From Euclidia mi (lineage: Eukaryota > Arthropoda > Insecta > Lepidoptera > Erebidae): a stretch of 64,000 nt of DNA. Under the pieces are notes generated by a model. That model did not search any database, was not told the DNA's origin, and was given only the letters and a program-made list of their open reading frames with translations. The stretch is from contig OX123200.2 in the NCBI GenBank assembly GCA_944739405.2, positions 6,402,761 to 6,466,760 on the forward strand, in the 5' to 3' direction. Every line of letters starts with the position of its first letter. Within the stretch, counting starts at the first letter, position 1. The position numbers and the translations under genes are program-made. This document shows positions 20,663 through 31,990 of this stretch, one piece after another.

Positions 20663-22276
20663 TATCAATAATAACTTCATTGTTGTAACAACCTATTACG
20701 TCTTTATAAACATAATAAAATAATAAAATTTATTTGCAGAAATACAGAAGGCATACCTAAATTCAAACAATGTTCTAATCCAAATTCAATGTTCTGTTCG
20801 AAAAGTCGGAATTGCATTTTATTCACATACTTAACCCTTGACCTATTTTAACACTTTGCCTAATAGTAACTAAAGTCACTCTAACAATTTAATGACGTCT
20901 GCATCTCTTTCAGGCAACGTCCGTTTATTTATCAACAGTTGCTACCGATTTATTCTAGAGAGCATACGTAGGTATGTAAGCATTTGGCTCTTTATTATTG
21001 TAAAAATATACCGAAGCGTCTACTCATCATTCACATGATTAAGTGACTGGTTTTCTTCACTCCTTACCTTCTAGACAAAGAGCTTAATTTATAAAGCCTT
21101 ATTACAAAACCAAGGACTCTATCGGCAGATTTTCGCCACATAGCGTTCGTCTTACATTTTAACCCTGTAAAAAGACACATTATTTAGAACAACAAGTTTG
21201 AAACAAGACAAATACTTCACAAAAATTGGTATAGCTTGTATAGTTATGATAACTTCTACACTACGCAGTGTAAAAGCTATCATGGACTAAGGCTAGAACT
21301 TAAACGTTGAACTAGATTTATTATAGTCCTTGATTATGTGGGTAAGGCTCGTAGAGTTCCTTTATAGAAATATCGAATTGGAAATGTTAGCGGTCTAGGG
21401 TGCATTTCTACCTATCCCTAGGACAATAAACCGCCGTAACTTTGACGTGTCCCGTGTTTTATTTTTATAAATAATTCCATATAACAGATAACAAAATATA
21501 TATAAATAAATTCTATGTATTGAACTAGGGAGTACTGCATCCGTAAAAAAATAAAGTAACCGAAATAATGCTTAAACAATTAGGATGCTGCTGCTACCAA
21601 GGGCCGCGTGGGATGATGAAATCATAAATAATGCCCTCTACGTTTGTTACTGACAAGTTTTACAAAAGTTCATTAGAAGTTATAACATGCGTAGGTCATT
21701 TAAGTTTTAACAATAAAATATAAATAATGCCAACCAAAGGATGAAATTAAACATTTAATGTTATAAGTTATAAGGCCAAATCTTTACTTTTAAAATAAAT
21801 CTTTAAATTAACATAGCCCATTATTTTTGTCCACCAAACTTAGCAATAGACAAAAAGTAATCAAGGATTGACAAAAATGTCTACATCTGTTTATTTTTTA
21901 TGTGACAAGGACAAAATAAAGTTCAAAGTTTACTTTTAGACTTTACTGTGTAGTACAAAAGTACAACACAAAGTACCTAATGCTAATTTCCTTAAAATTA
22001 TGGAACTTGTTGACTGAATGAACTTTTTAAAACACTGTTGATGCTTCATAAACTACTAGCTTCACCTAACACGTAGCATTGCTAGGCAAACTGTTCGTAC
22101 CCATTCCAAAAAAAGTCAAAAACTATTGCTCTCTAAAATTTACATAGCCTTTTTTTTAAGAGTTTCTTCATTTTTGAATTACACCTGAAACAGAAAAAGG
22201 TTTTCTGTAGAAACTTTATTATAAAATATAAGATTTTGTCTTTTAAGTCAGACTTGCTTTTAATTTTTTTTTAAAG
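20663..22276. other. nothing recognised
   Basis: Long AT-rich unique stretch without coding or repeat signal. Confidence 0.5.
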
Positions 22277-22515
22277 ACTCACGCCTGTATCCCCGAAGGG
22301 GTAGGCAAAGGTGTTATATTACACCCACATTTCGGCATGAATTTTTAGGTCCCACATAATAGGGGGCGAGCCTATTGCCGTTACCGGGCACATCACCAGA
22401 CTCTGTGCTGCTACTGGGAATTTGGGAAAACCCAGTAACACTTTTGCCCGACCCGGGAATCGAACCCGGGACCTCCGATCAGCAGTCGCATACGCTATCC
22501 ACTGGACCACGGAGG
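22277..22515 (-). mobile_element. SINE-A, full length
   Basis: In reverse it starts GCCTCCGTGGTCCAGTGGAT (A box), with B box GGGTTCGATTCCCGGG, and ends with the SINE-A tail. Head variant shared with 55472, 57549 and 59879. Confidence 0.8.
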
Positions 22516-22564
22516 CAGTCCTTTTCATCACAGCACGTTATCCATAATACCGCTTAACTTAGTT

Positions 22565-22645
22565 CACTTTTTTACCACTCATCATCATAGTCCTAGCGTT
22601 ATCCCATTTCCATCTAAGCATTTCACCATAGATTTGGGAATTGGG
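22565..22645 (-). mobile_element. SINE-B alternative tail fragment
   Basis: ATCATCATAGTCCTAGCGTT with ATCCCATTTCCATCTAAGC resembles the reversed alternative SINE-B tail. Degraded. Confidence 0.35.
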
Positions 22646-23521
22646 AATATGTATAGTTTAGATTTGACGGAAAACCTAGATAGACGCTTTTCCACTGAAC
22701 ATTATTTACCACAATAAGGTACAAAAAATATAACTACCGACCACGAACATAAATATAATTTAAAGATTTATCACAGTTATCTTACACATTCAAAATTTTA
22801 TAACAATAAAACTATATATTGAAAAGCACTTTAGCAACTCTTGCGCATAAAAACTCATCAAGATATTGATCGAAATTCTACGCAAAAAATATCCCCACCC
22901 TACGTTATAGGGGCAGATATTGCATTGTTATAAAAGGGGTGGGTCTTTAGAAAGAGAAAAAAGATGAAAGGGAGAATGTGTCGTTAGAAAAGAACGGATG
23001 TATTGTTGTACTCTTCTATAGATTAATAATAATTTATATTTTTTGTAAAGGTCTCTGCGCACTAGATCGATTGAAGGAGCAAATTATGTTATATGATATA
23101 CCTATTATGTCTGTTTTTTATTTGTTTTTGACAAATACCTACTCTATATTAAATAGTAATGTGCCTACCTAAATGCATACCAGGTTTAAACTACCACGCA
23201 CAAGATCCAAGGGTTCATTCTTACGTCTGACTTAAAAAAATGGCAAAAAATATTCATCTGGCTATTCTATCTAATTTTTACTGGCTAGATCTTCCAAAGT
23301 TTGATGTATGGCCCAGCTCTAATTTACCAGGCCTATAGTTTTCTAAACTAGCATTTAACTAAGTTAATTATAAGCGTAGGTAATAGTTAATCATCAGAGA
23401 AGACGACCAATCTTATTTAGCAATAATACCTAGTACCAACTTGTTAAACCAGGCTGATACCATTGAAAAATAAAATAAGTCTTCTTGGAACTTATAAAAC
23501 TAAACTAGGTAATTAACAGAT
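22646..23521. other. nothing recognised
   Basis: AT-rich; no supported feature. Confidence 0.45.
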
Positions 23522-23699
23522 TACGGTCATGCCCATTACTGACTGACCGACAACCTACAGTAGACTCTACGGGTCACATTTTGTGCCGCGCTGTGTGACA
23601 TGTAGGTATGTTCCCTAAGGAGTATAGAGCACTAAGAGAGGATTCCTGGAAAATGCATTATGAGGTAAAAAGACAATGGGCACAACTTGTCTAGTTATA
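23522..23699 (+). mobile_element. very degenerate Hel-1
   Basis: CATTACTGACTGACCGACAA, GTATGTTCCCTAAGGAGTAT and GAGCACTAAGAGAGGATTCC keep the Hel-1 order. It ends CTAG before T (near 23690). Confidence 0.5.
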
Positions 23700-25116
23700 A
23701 GCTTTATGTCTACCCATATATACAGCTACCTCCAATAATGATAACTGTTCAGCGAAAAAAGCAATCCTATTTATAAATAATATCCATTGTCCAATATTTA
23801 GGAACAAGTACAGTCTAAGAATGTACCTGGCTGACGAATTTAAACATTAGGTAATATTAGGTACCTACATACCTTTGACTTAAAACTATTTAGTAATCTG
23901 TGCTTAAAGCTAAGTTACATGTGACAAGCAATTCAAACTCTGATAAACCTGAAAACATAAATATAAATTAGTGGATACAAAGTCACATTATAAGTACCTA
24001 CCTAATTTGGTTTACTAAAAATATGCAAACCTATATTAAAGTGCATGCATACCTAAGTTGTACCTACTTAGGCTTGTAATACAAAGGAGATAGTGGGTAC
24101 CTACCTAAATTAATAATCTAAGTAATCTATCCTTATTAGAATTCCTACACACGGGTGCGAACTAAAAGTGGTTGAAATTTTTCGTCCAGTCACCGCAAGT
24201 TCCAATACACTAAATTCTAATAAGTCTAAAATCTAATACGTTTAAAATTAGAACGTACACACACTTCTTATTGGACTCTTATAAAGTACATACATCTTCA
24301 TAAAGGACGCAAGAAATGAATATAAATGCTTAAAAGTGTACAGAATAAGATGTGAGGTGGCAATTTGGACGGAAAATGAGACAGTTTACTTTAAAAGTCA
24401 CGTACGCTAGGTGGCAAGAGGGAATATTTGCCTAAAAGCTTTAGCAAACTAAATGAAACTAGTAGCGCCATCTAGTTAGAAAGTGATGTAACTTCATTTA
24501 TATGGTCAAAGCTTTCACGTGTTTTAACCATTTGTTTTGAAATGTATTAAATTAAGATATTATTTTTGCTTATAAAAAAATTAAATACAAATAAATAAAG
24601 AATAAGAATATCAAAAACGTTTGTTGCCGCGAATAAAAATATTTAGCCAAACAGCGCCATCTGTTGTCGAGTAGCGTAACTAAGCACTGCTTTACAACCC
24701 ATTTTGACGTTTCCATGCCCCCTGTACGTACAGGGTTGACTTGCGTCTGTGTGCGTGACGGAAAGCGCACCAAATTCAAAATTAAAGCGAGGGTCTACTG
24801 CGGACTTTGTTCGTAGTTTTTTATTGTGTTGCCGATACGAAAATGATCCGTACCAGCACGAATTGCCGTTAGCGTAATATTTCACGTAAACGTAATTTAA
24901 AATTAAGTTCTATTTGCAGTTCCTACTTTAATCTTAATTGTAGGTCTTAAATATAATTTTAATTACTTAAATGGGTTTTAAAAATGACTTGGTTGTGTTT
25001 TTAAGCCGAATATTGTTACTGTCTACTTACTTGAAATGTTAAATATGCTATAAAAACAATTACGTACCCAATAATAATGATATTGATAAGTTTGTTTGTA
25101 TCTAATTATATTAAAA
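23700..25116. other. nothing recognised
   Basis: AT-rich. Two AGCGCCATCT motifs (about 24467 and 24650) are common in insect DNA and do not mark a gene here. Confidence 0.45.
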
Positions 25117-25325
25117 TCTTAATATATAAAATCCTTGCGTTAGTTACTGACTGACAGACACGCTACAGCCGAAACTATTGGGCGCAGAAGGCTGAAATTT
25201 GGCATGTACATGCCAAATTAGTACCTATTTTCCTTGGGGACCGTAGGGGTGCACTAAGACGGGATTTCCCGAAATTCCTACGGGATCGGCTAACACGGGT
25301 AAATTTAAAAAATCCCCATCCCGTA
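25117..25325 (+). mobile_element. Hel-1, 3' end lost
   Basis: TC start at 25117 after A. A short duplication of the ACATGCCAAAT motif (about 25202-25218) interrupts the middle. Breaks off after GGGTAAATTTAAAAAAT. Confidence 0.68.
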
Positions 25326-26023
25326 GTATGAACATATAACTTAAAGCTTTAAACTATAGTTTCACTTGCATGTGATTAGGTACATTTTATACAATTAATT
25401 ATTTCCTCGTTATCATCATCATCAATTCTTTTTCTATTACTATAATTATTTTCATTTGCACATTAATCTTTAATCACCTAAATATAATACAATATAATAT
25501 TAGCTCGCTTGGAGGCCTGTAGGAGCTCGTTCAACACAAAACAAAGAGGATTGAATATCAAGTCTTTGCATCTTTCATACAAACATAAAAGCCACTTATC
25601 TTTGAGCCAATAGAATAAAAAATAAAAATAATATGCCACATGTATGCCACCATGATTGCACGCTGCAATTATTTTGAACGAATCATTCAAGGCTCTTGTT
25701 ATAGCAAAGAAATTGCAATTCATTCTTGATTACTTAGATTTTACTTCTTTCTACTGTGGTTGTGAGGTATCCGAATTTATTGAGACCCAATTTTTCGAAA
25801 AGTGTTATAAAATCTAGATACCAGTCGAATAGATAAACTTTAAAAAAAATCAGCATAAATGTGGAAGCTGTATTTGACATGCATGAATTATTTCTTTTAT
25901 TTATTTATTTTTAAATAAAGGTTAACTTTATTTGAAGAGAAAGAGTTTATACTCAAGTTATGAGAACTAATTTTAATATTCATTATTAATTGTGTGCACC
26001 CAACAGTTACTAATATTTTATAT
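25326..26023. other. nothing recognised
   Basis: No supported feature. Confidence 0.45.
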
Positions 26024-26150
26024 GCATGGAATGGCAATAGGCTCGCCCCCTATTAGGTACGTGGGACCTAAAAATTTATGGCGAAATGTGGGTGTACACC
26101 TCTGCCTACCCCTTCGGGGATACAGGCGCGAGACTATAAATAAAAATAAA
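26024..26150 (+). mobile_element. SINE-A 3' part
   Basis: GGCAATAGGCTCGCCCCCTA to CGGGGATACAGGCGCGAG, then an AT-rich tail. 5' truncated. Confidence 0.72.
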
Positions 26151-26199
26151 TATAAATGAAACATTGGTCACATTGGTCACATTGTAGAAAAACTAAAAG

Positions 26200-26260
26200 G
26201 TATTCTGTCTAATCCGGTTCGACTAAAAAGCGAAGTCTGGGCGCCAAAACGATAGATGAT
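26200..26260 (+). mobile_element. SINE-B alternative tail fragment
   Basis: TATTCTGTCTAATCCGGTTC and ACTAAAAAGCGAAGTCTGGG match the alternative SINE-B tail. Confidence 0.45.
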
Positions 26261-27242
26261 GTTATGTACTAATCAGTTAAAATATAACGTTGAATATAAT
26301 ATTGAGCAAAATCATAATTTAGTATATGATTTGAGAAACATAGTTTAAACCAGCATATTTTTGGAAAGCTATTTTGTACTTATGTTTACAAATATTATTC
26401 GGTTTATCAAGTAGGTACGTACCTAAATAAAATATAATTAATTCTTTCTGTCTAACTTTCATAACTTTTCTCTCTTGAAAGATAAATTTCTCTTCCCTGA
26501 ACAACTTTAACCTGACACAAATAATGTTAAGCTAATCATAAAACGGATACAAAATACATTCAAACAGCTATGTTCATGTTTTTGACAGTCATGAACAGTA
26601 CCCGAAGAGTTAGCAGCGGATTTACATAAAGTATAATGATCTTAGAAAACTTCTAAATCAACTAATTTTATTTATAATTATTTTTGCTGTTGAAATTATT
26701 ACATATTTGGCCGTTTTCTTATTGAATTGCTAGGTATTTCATTATAAAAGTTTCAAAAGTGGTGTCGCAATGAGTGCGATTACCGAATAAACTTCGAAAT
26801 TCAGGCGGGTAAATCCAGAGGCAGAAACTAATACCTAAACCATTATTGCAACTGTTATGCAATGAGTCCGAACTTATTTTATGAATAAATAATTCCTAAC
26901 AATGGTCTTCTGTTTTAAAACGAATAATTACATTAAACTCCGCACCACCTATAATTATTATAAATGAATGTTAACAATTTTTCACTTAACAATAGTTTCT
27001 GCAAAATGCAATAGGGAACAAGATGAATAAATTAAATACTTACAAACTTGAGTAGGCAAGTTGATATTAGCCTTCAGGCGATAAAGAGGCACGCAAGTAG
27101 AAAATAAATCAGTTAACTCCGTAGTAATTAGATTTTTCAATATTATTTAGTTGCTAAGTTTTTCAGGCAGTAAATTTTCTAAAGTTAACCATACACAATA
27201 TAATAAAAACGAAATAGAATAGAGAAAACAACATCAGCGCTC
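26261..27242. other. nothing recognised
   Basis: AT-rich; no supported feature. Confidence 0.45.
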
Positions 27243-27480
27243 TTAGCGAGCCTTGGCTTACCGTCCGTAAAAGGTTGGCAAAGTTAAGCAATGCTGGCAC
27301 AGGCCACCACTTGGATAGGTGACTCAGAGAGGCTAAACAGAGAGCTACAGTGCTTTGGAGGGTACGTAGAGCCATCGGTCGCCGCTCTTGTCTTGTGACA
27401 AGAATCGTTAGGCCATGTCGGCGGCTTCCGAGCGGTCTGAAAACTCCAACACATCACGAAAAAAAAGACAGAAGATATAA
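27243..27480 (+). mobile_element. SINE-D, 5S rRNA-headed SINE
   Basis: The head reads CCGTCCG, then GGCAAAGTTAAGCAATGCTG, then ACTTGGATAGGTGAC. These match in order the internal promoter region of 5S rRNA (GTTAAGCA as the A-box-like element, TTGGATGGGTGAC near the C box). The body TGCTTTGGAGGGTACGTAGA, CTTGTGACAAGAATCGTTAG, GGTCTGAAAACTCC follows. It is not a functional 5S gene. The 5S origin is inferred from motif order only. Confidence 0.55.
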
Positions 27481-27534
27481 CAACATGGTAATTTCTCTCA
27501 TAATGAGCTAGTTGTAAGTACTTGAACAAAGAAG

Positions 27535-27640
27535 TGATAGTCTGGTGGAGAGACTGACAGACTGCTACGCAAAGGGTCTACGGTTCGAACCTACAGCGCG
27601 CACCACTGTCTTTTCGAAGTTATGAGCGTATTAAATTGTT
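27535..27640 (+). mobile_element. SINE-B head part, split by LINE insertion
   Basis: AGTCTGGTGGAGAGACTGAC, then B box region CGGTTCGAACCTACAGCGC and CGCACCA, then the body to ATTAAATTGTT, where the LINE copy begins. It resumes at 28160. Confidence 0.7.
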
Positions 27641-27656
27641 CTATCTATCTATCTAT

Positions 27657-28159
27657 ATCGTCACGCCTGTCTCCCATTGGGGTAGGCAGAGACTATAGAA
27701 CGCCACATGCTTCGGTTCAAACATACTTCTTTCGCTTCCTCGACATTCATTAACCTTATAATGCATGCGCGTCGGTTATGGGTACTTTTAATTTGGCCCT
27801 TTTTCAGTACGTCACCTATTTGGTCGGCGTACGTCCGCCTAGGGCGTCCCCTACCGACATTTCCATTCATTCTCGCACGATACACTCCTTTCGTATTCCT
27901 TCTTTCATCCATCCGTTCCAAATGTCCAAACCAACGCAACATTCCTTTTTCAACCTTTGTCACTACATCTTCTTTTAGACCACACTTCTCTCGTATCACA
28001 CTGTTTTTCACTTTATCAATCAGCCTTACTCCGCACATACTCCTTAAAGCTCTCATCTCCACAGCATTGATTCTACTTTCATGCTTCTTCTGCCATACCC
28101 ATGATTCACTACCATACATCAGTGTTGGCGCCAAAACTCCCTGCAGTATAGCAAGGTTA
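27657..28159 (-). pseudogene. RTE-type LINE C-terminal part, 5' truncated but open
   Basis: The minus strand is open from the 5' truncation at about 28159 to a stop near 27661 (about 165 codons). It reads GVLAPTLMYGSESWVWQKKH, then CGVRLIDKVKNSVIRE, GMLRWFGHLERMD, GRGRPRRTYADQIGD. This is the C-terminal domain after the reverse transcriptase of RTE-group LINEs. The 3' end CTCTGCCTACCCCAATGGG is followed by ACAGGCGTGACG and TAGA repeats. The open frame implies a fairly recent insertion. It lies inside a SINE-B copy. Confidence 0.82.
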
Positions 28160-28335
28160 AATATCGCTAACTAAACATTGAACGAAAACATTGTGAGGAA
28201 ACCTGAGAGTGTTCTCGAAGGCATGTGGATTCTGCAAGCCCGCAGTGTAAGAGCGATGGTTTATAGTCTAACCCTTCTCATGGTGGAAATAGGCTCGTCG
28301 CCCAGCAGTGGGACAGTGTTTATACAGGGCTGATG
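28160..28335 (+). mobile_element. SINE-B tail part, after LINE insertion
   Basis: TATCGCTAACTAAACATTGA, ACATTGTGAGGAAACCTGAG, GCCCAGCAGTGGGACAG, GGCTGATGATA continue the SINE-B from 27535. Confidence 0.7.
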
Positions 28336-28603
28336 ATATCCTGCGGCGGTTTCATAAAAATTGTGGTTTCTTTACGAAAGTGGCTTCTTGTGTTGACGAA
28401 TTAAGAATATAAGGTGACACTATACAATTTCATATACCTAGTGCTTGTCGTAAGAGGCTACAAAGAAAATACACGAAACAAATTGTATCTTTGGGAAGAG
28501 ACAAAACTAGGCATCAAATCCTGACCGACTGGTCTGGCCAACGTGATATTGAAAAAGCCTATTGACTCACAAAGCTATTTTGTCGCAAATTAGGAGAGGG
28601 TGT

Positions 28604-28660
28604 AATATTTACACATCTGTCTACCCCTTTGGGTATACAGGCGTGAGTCTATAAATAAAA
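28604..28660 (+). mobile_element. SINE-A tail fragment
   Basis: TACACATCTGTCTACCCCTT then GGGTATACAGGCGTGAGTCT. Only the last 50 bp or so remain. Confidence 0.6.
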
Positions 28661-29119
28661 TAAATAAAAAATAGGAGCGGCCTATATCCAGCAATGGTTA
28701 CCGATGTAAACTGCAATATTATTTTATGTAAATTATTTTGTATTTGTGTACGTACATCTCCTTATTTATTTTATTCCTTTTTGTTCCTCATAATTTTAAG
28801 AAGCTTTTATTTTATTACAAGCTGAAATAGAACCTATTCCTAACCTAGCACTACCTGTCATTTTAATCTAAATTCTCTCACTGTATTTATTTATTCATTG
28901 GTTCTGTACTTTGCATTGATATCATTATAATATGGATATGTATGTATGTATAGCTATGTATTATATGTAAAGTTTGTATGTATAATTATATATGTTTTAT
29001 ACGTATAGGTTGTATGTATATTAAGTATTATTTGTATGTATAGGCGATATATACTTACACATGTATGTATATTCTATTTAATAACTATTAGTGTCCATAT
29101 ATATCTGATCACTACACCA

Positions 29120-29290
29120 TCAAATTTGTCTTTTTCAGTCTGTCCATCCTAAGGTTGCCTGGAAGAGATCGCACTTTGCGATAAGGCCGCCTTTGTGCAT
29201 TTACTATTTGTATACCTATTACCTACATTTTAAGCTATTGTACCAACTGTATTTGCACAATAAAGATTTATCTATCTATCTATCTATCCT
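29120..29290 (+). mobile_element. LINE 3' end with TCTA tail
   Basis: AAGGTTGCCTGGAAGAGATC, CGATAAGGCCGCCTTTGTGC, ACAATAAAGA and a terminal TCTA repeat (about 29268-29288) form a 3' UTR type common in lepidopteran LINEs. No ORF2 sequence is attached. The TATG-rich stretch at 28930-29060 may be part of the same insertion. Confidence 0.6.
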
Positions 29291-29324
29291 GAATTTATTT
29301 TTTAATGGTTTGTGATATTCATAA

Positions 29325-29425
29325 ATTGTTGTTCCGAGTTTGGGTGTTCATTATGACCGTTAGTTGTATGTTTATAAAGTCCCCCGCGACACAGGCTTTA
29401 GTCCTAGTGCGGGAGTAGACTTTAA
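29325..29425 (+). mobile_element. SINE-E body fragment
   Basis: TTGTTGTTCCGAGTTTGGGT, TTATAAAGTCCCCCGCGACA, GTCCTAGTGCGGGAGT match the 3' half of the SINE-E copy at 43730. Confidence 0.65.
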
Positions 29426-29788
29426 AAAAAAGAAAATAAGGAAAGTATTTTTTTTTATTAGTAGGTACCTTCTGTTTAATTTTGAATGGACCTTTATATA
29501 TCAGTTAATCGACAATGTTCTTAAACAACAAAAATATAATATAATCTGATGGTTCTACACGAAATCCGAAATAGCCATTTAACGTAACAGACCATTTTAA
29601 CATAATTATTATGTACATACATATTATCTATGATAATAAAAAACACATGAATCAGACGTTATTCTAAAAAATGATACCATTAAAAATTATTTAGCCTGTC
29701 TCTTTCAAGCAGCGTGTATATTTTAAATGTATTTTCTTCGTTTACTCTATACTTATTTAATAAATATTTTCTACCTTTACACACTTAT
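29426..29788. other. nothing recognised
   Basis: AT-rich; no supported feature. Confidence 0.45.
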
Positions 29789-29990
29789 AATAAAGTGAAG
29801 TCCCCTTTTGGCCTGTTTGAATGGATTTTTGAGTTTATCTGTGATCCATCCTGTCTGTCTATATGAGCGCAATAAACTCAGAAACTACAGAACGGATTTT
29901 CTACCGTTTTTACCAATAAGTAGATAGTGTCATTTATGAGGAAGGTTGAGATGTATAATTAACGCAGTCGGATCCACGGGCGAAGTCTAG
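29789..29990 (+). mobile_element. Hel-4 copy
   Basis: AACTCAGAAACTACAGAACG then GATCCACGGGCGAAGT and CTAG (29987-29990) before T. The start is set by comparison with other Hel-4 pieces and is approximate. Confidence 0.55.
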
Positions 29991-30104
29991 TTTTTAGAAT
30001 ATAACAAATACAGTTCACAAGTGTCTTAGATCTCGTATCGTATCCACATGGATAAAAACCCCAAATCAAATAAATACTAAAATAAAAGTGTCTTGTCCCA
30101 AAAA

Positions 30105-30490
30105 TAAATTAAGAAAGTTAAGCAACACTTGCATAGGTCACCACTAGGGCGTGTGAAAGCGTGTGGCGGTTCTCATCAGAGCGCTACAGTACTTAGGAGG
30201 GCACGTAAAGAAGCAAGTCCGAGATGGGTTGTAGACAGCAAACTGCAGCCGCAGACTGCAAGTGACATCACTAGTCTAGGGAATAGAAGCAACCGTGACT
30301 GTAGGCAATACTAGAGTGAACACCCACTGGCCGAATGTCGGCTGCGATTGCAGTCTGCAGTCAAAACCGGATTTGTACCGTAAAGTTGTCGGTCCCGTTT
30401 CTTGTCGCAAGACAAAAATCCATAGGCCATGTCGGAGGCCTTAGGGCAGTCTGAAAGTTAATATATCTGAGTTGACCACACCACACTCAC
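30105..30490 (+). mobile_element. SINE-D copy 2, split by a small MITE
   Basis: The head AGAAAGTTAAGCAACACTTG plus GGTCACCACTAGGGCGTGTG keeps the 5S-like order. The body runs to GCACGTAAAG (30201-30210), is interrupted, then resumes GTCGGTCCCGTTTCTTGTCG to GGGCAGTCTGAAAG. Confidence 0.52.
30211..30379. mobile_element. 169 bp insertion with 6 bp duplication
   Basis: GTAAAG is duplicated exactly at both sides (30205-30210 and 30380-30385). The interior carries TGCAGTCTGCAG-like blocks near both ends (30240-30260 and 30338-30362), partly inverted. Class unknown. Confidence 0.55.
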
Positions 30491-30840
30491 ACGAAATATA
30501 AAAGAAAATAAGATAGCTGAATAAAAAGAAACATGTTATTTTGCTTCTGGACTGCAAAAGAGATCGCTTAGTTTGCTTCAGATTTTTCTTCATCTTCTCA
30601 GGGTAAGCAGGCAGACAACATCAGCCCCGTACAGCATTAGAAAAATACCTTGTTTAAATGTTTTGTATAAAACCTTTGAAGACATAAAATAATATATTGG
30701 ACTTTGACTCGACCTTCAATTTAGCTATGTATAACAGCTTAAAATTGATTAGGTATATAAAAATAGCTTATGTTCGAAAAATCTGTTAATAGGTTTGGAA
30801 ATCAGTGTTTGGGCATTCATAAAGAATCTGTATATAAAAT
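30491..30840. other. nothing recognised
   Basis: No supported feature. Confidence 0.4.
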
Positions 30841-30841
30841 A

Positions 30842-31043
30842 CTAGAGGACGCCAGCAGCTACGCCTGCATTATTTTTAAATTTACCCGTTTTGGCCGATC
30901 CCGTGGGAATTTCGGGAAATCCCTTCTTAGTGCACTCCTACGGTCCTCAAGGAACATACATGCCAAATGTCAGCTTCCTGCTCCCAATAGTTTTGGCTGC
31001 AGCTTGTCTGTCAGTCAGTCAGTAACGCAAGGATTTTATATTT
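30842..31043 (-). mobile_element. Hel-1, left arm of a second inverted pair
   Basis: CTAG at 30842-30845 preceded by A. The head end (GTAACGCAAGGATTTTATA) faces the next copy, so the arms meet at their heads, the opposite of the pair at 8530-8950. Confidence 0.75.
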
Positions 31044-31225
31044 TATGATTTGCGTTACTGACTGGCTAGCGTACAACGCACAGCCAAAACTACTGTGCAC
31101 AAGCAGCTGAAATTTGGTATGTACGTTTCTAGACTTTCTAGGGGAATGTAGAGGAACACTAGGAAGGAAATTTTTGGAAATTATCACCCGAAAAATACAA
31201 AGGCGGTGCCGCGAGCGGACTCTAG
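31044..31225 (+). mobile_element. Hel-1, right arm of a second inverted pair, diverged
   Basis: ATTTGCGTTACTGACTGGCT, CAGCTGAAATTTGGTATGTA, and a final CTAG (31222-31225) followed by G instead of T. More diverged than the left arm. Confidence 0.6.
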
Positions 31226-31403
31226 GTCTTTACAAATAAAATATTACATTTAAAGTATTGTAAAGGTATCTTTTACCACACGAATTGTAACATAAAATAA
31301 CCCTATCTTATCCTATGCGTCATTTTAATGCAAATTGGTTTAGTAGGTTCTGAGTTTATTAATATGAAACGGACATTTTTCTTCTTTATTCTATTAGTTT
31401 TAA

Positions 31404-31790
31404 AGGCGGCGATAGCCGAGTGGATATACCAACAGACTGCAATGCAGAGGGTATCGGGTTCGAATCCACGGCGCGCACCAATGACTTTTCGGAGTTATGT
31501 GCGTATTGAATTGTTAATTATCGCTTGTCCCGTGCCTCGGAGAGCACGTTAAGCCGTCGGTCCCGGTTGTCATGAAGATCTTTGACAATCGTTACAGGGC
31601 GTCAGTACCTTCTAAATAAAACTGACACTAGTCTAAACCATGGAATATCGCTATCCCTTCGGGTTGCGGAGGTCAGACAGGCAGTCGCTCCGTGGAAAAG
31701 CTAATATTCAGTCAAATCCGGTTAGACTAGAAAGCGGACCCCAGATTGAAACTGGGATAACGCTATGAGAAATAAGAAGATTCTATTAGT
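31404..31790 (+). mobile_element. SINE-B with alternative tail
   Basis: The head GCGGCGATAGCCGAGTGGAT shows an A box; B box GGGTTCGAATCCACGG and CGCACCA follow. The body then switches to the alternative tail: AGAGCACGTTAAGCCGTCGG, CAGTACCTTC, TATCCCTTCGGGTTGCGGAG, CTCCGTGGAAAAGCTAATAT. It is the clearest copy with this tail. Confidence 0.75.
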
Positions 31791-31839
31791 TTTGATATAG
31801 ACTATATTCCATTAGTGGGACCGCCCTGTCAAATGATAT

Positions 31840-31990
31840 ATGTATCTAGCTTCCCGTTTAACGACTTCATAGCGTGATGTTATATATAGCCTCTTTATTA
31901 AGCCACCTGTCTAATGAAAACATATTGCTTCTAATCGGTCTGATGTTTTCCGAGATTAGCATATTCAAGCGTATAAACTGTTTAATTTTA
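31840..31990 (-). mobile_element. very degenerate Hel-2
   Basis: CATAGCGTGATGTTATATAT, ATCGGTCTGATGTTTTCCGA, AGATTAGC follow the Hel-2 order. Confidence 0.4.

Noticed and set aside
27260..27345. possible 5S rRNA gene
   Set aside because: Only promoter-like blocks match; 5' and 3' stem halves do not pair and the segment leads into a SINE body.
27707..28174. 155-codon plus-strand frame
   Set aside because: Antisense shadow of the RTE LINE frame.
31404..31480. possible tRNA gene ending in CCA
   Set aside because: Head of SINE-B; repeated with the same body at several positions. Genomic CCA is part of the repeat.
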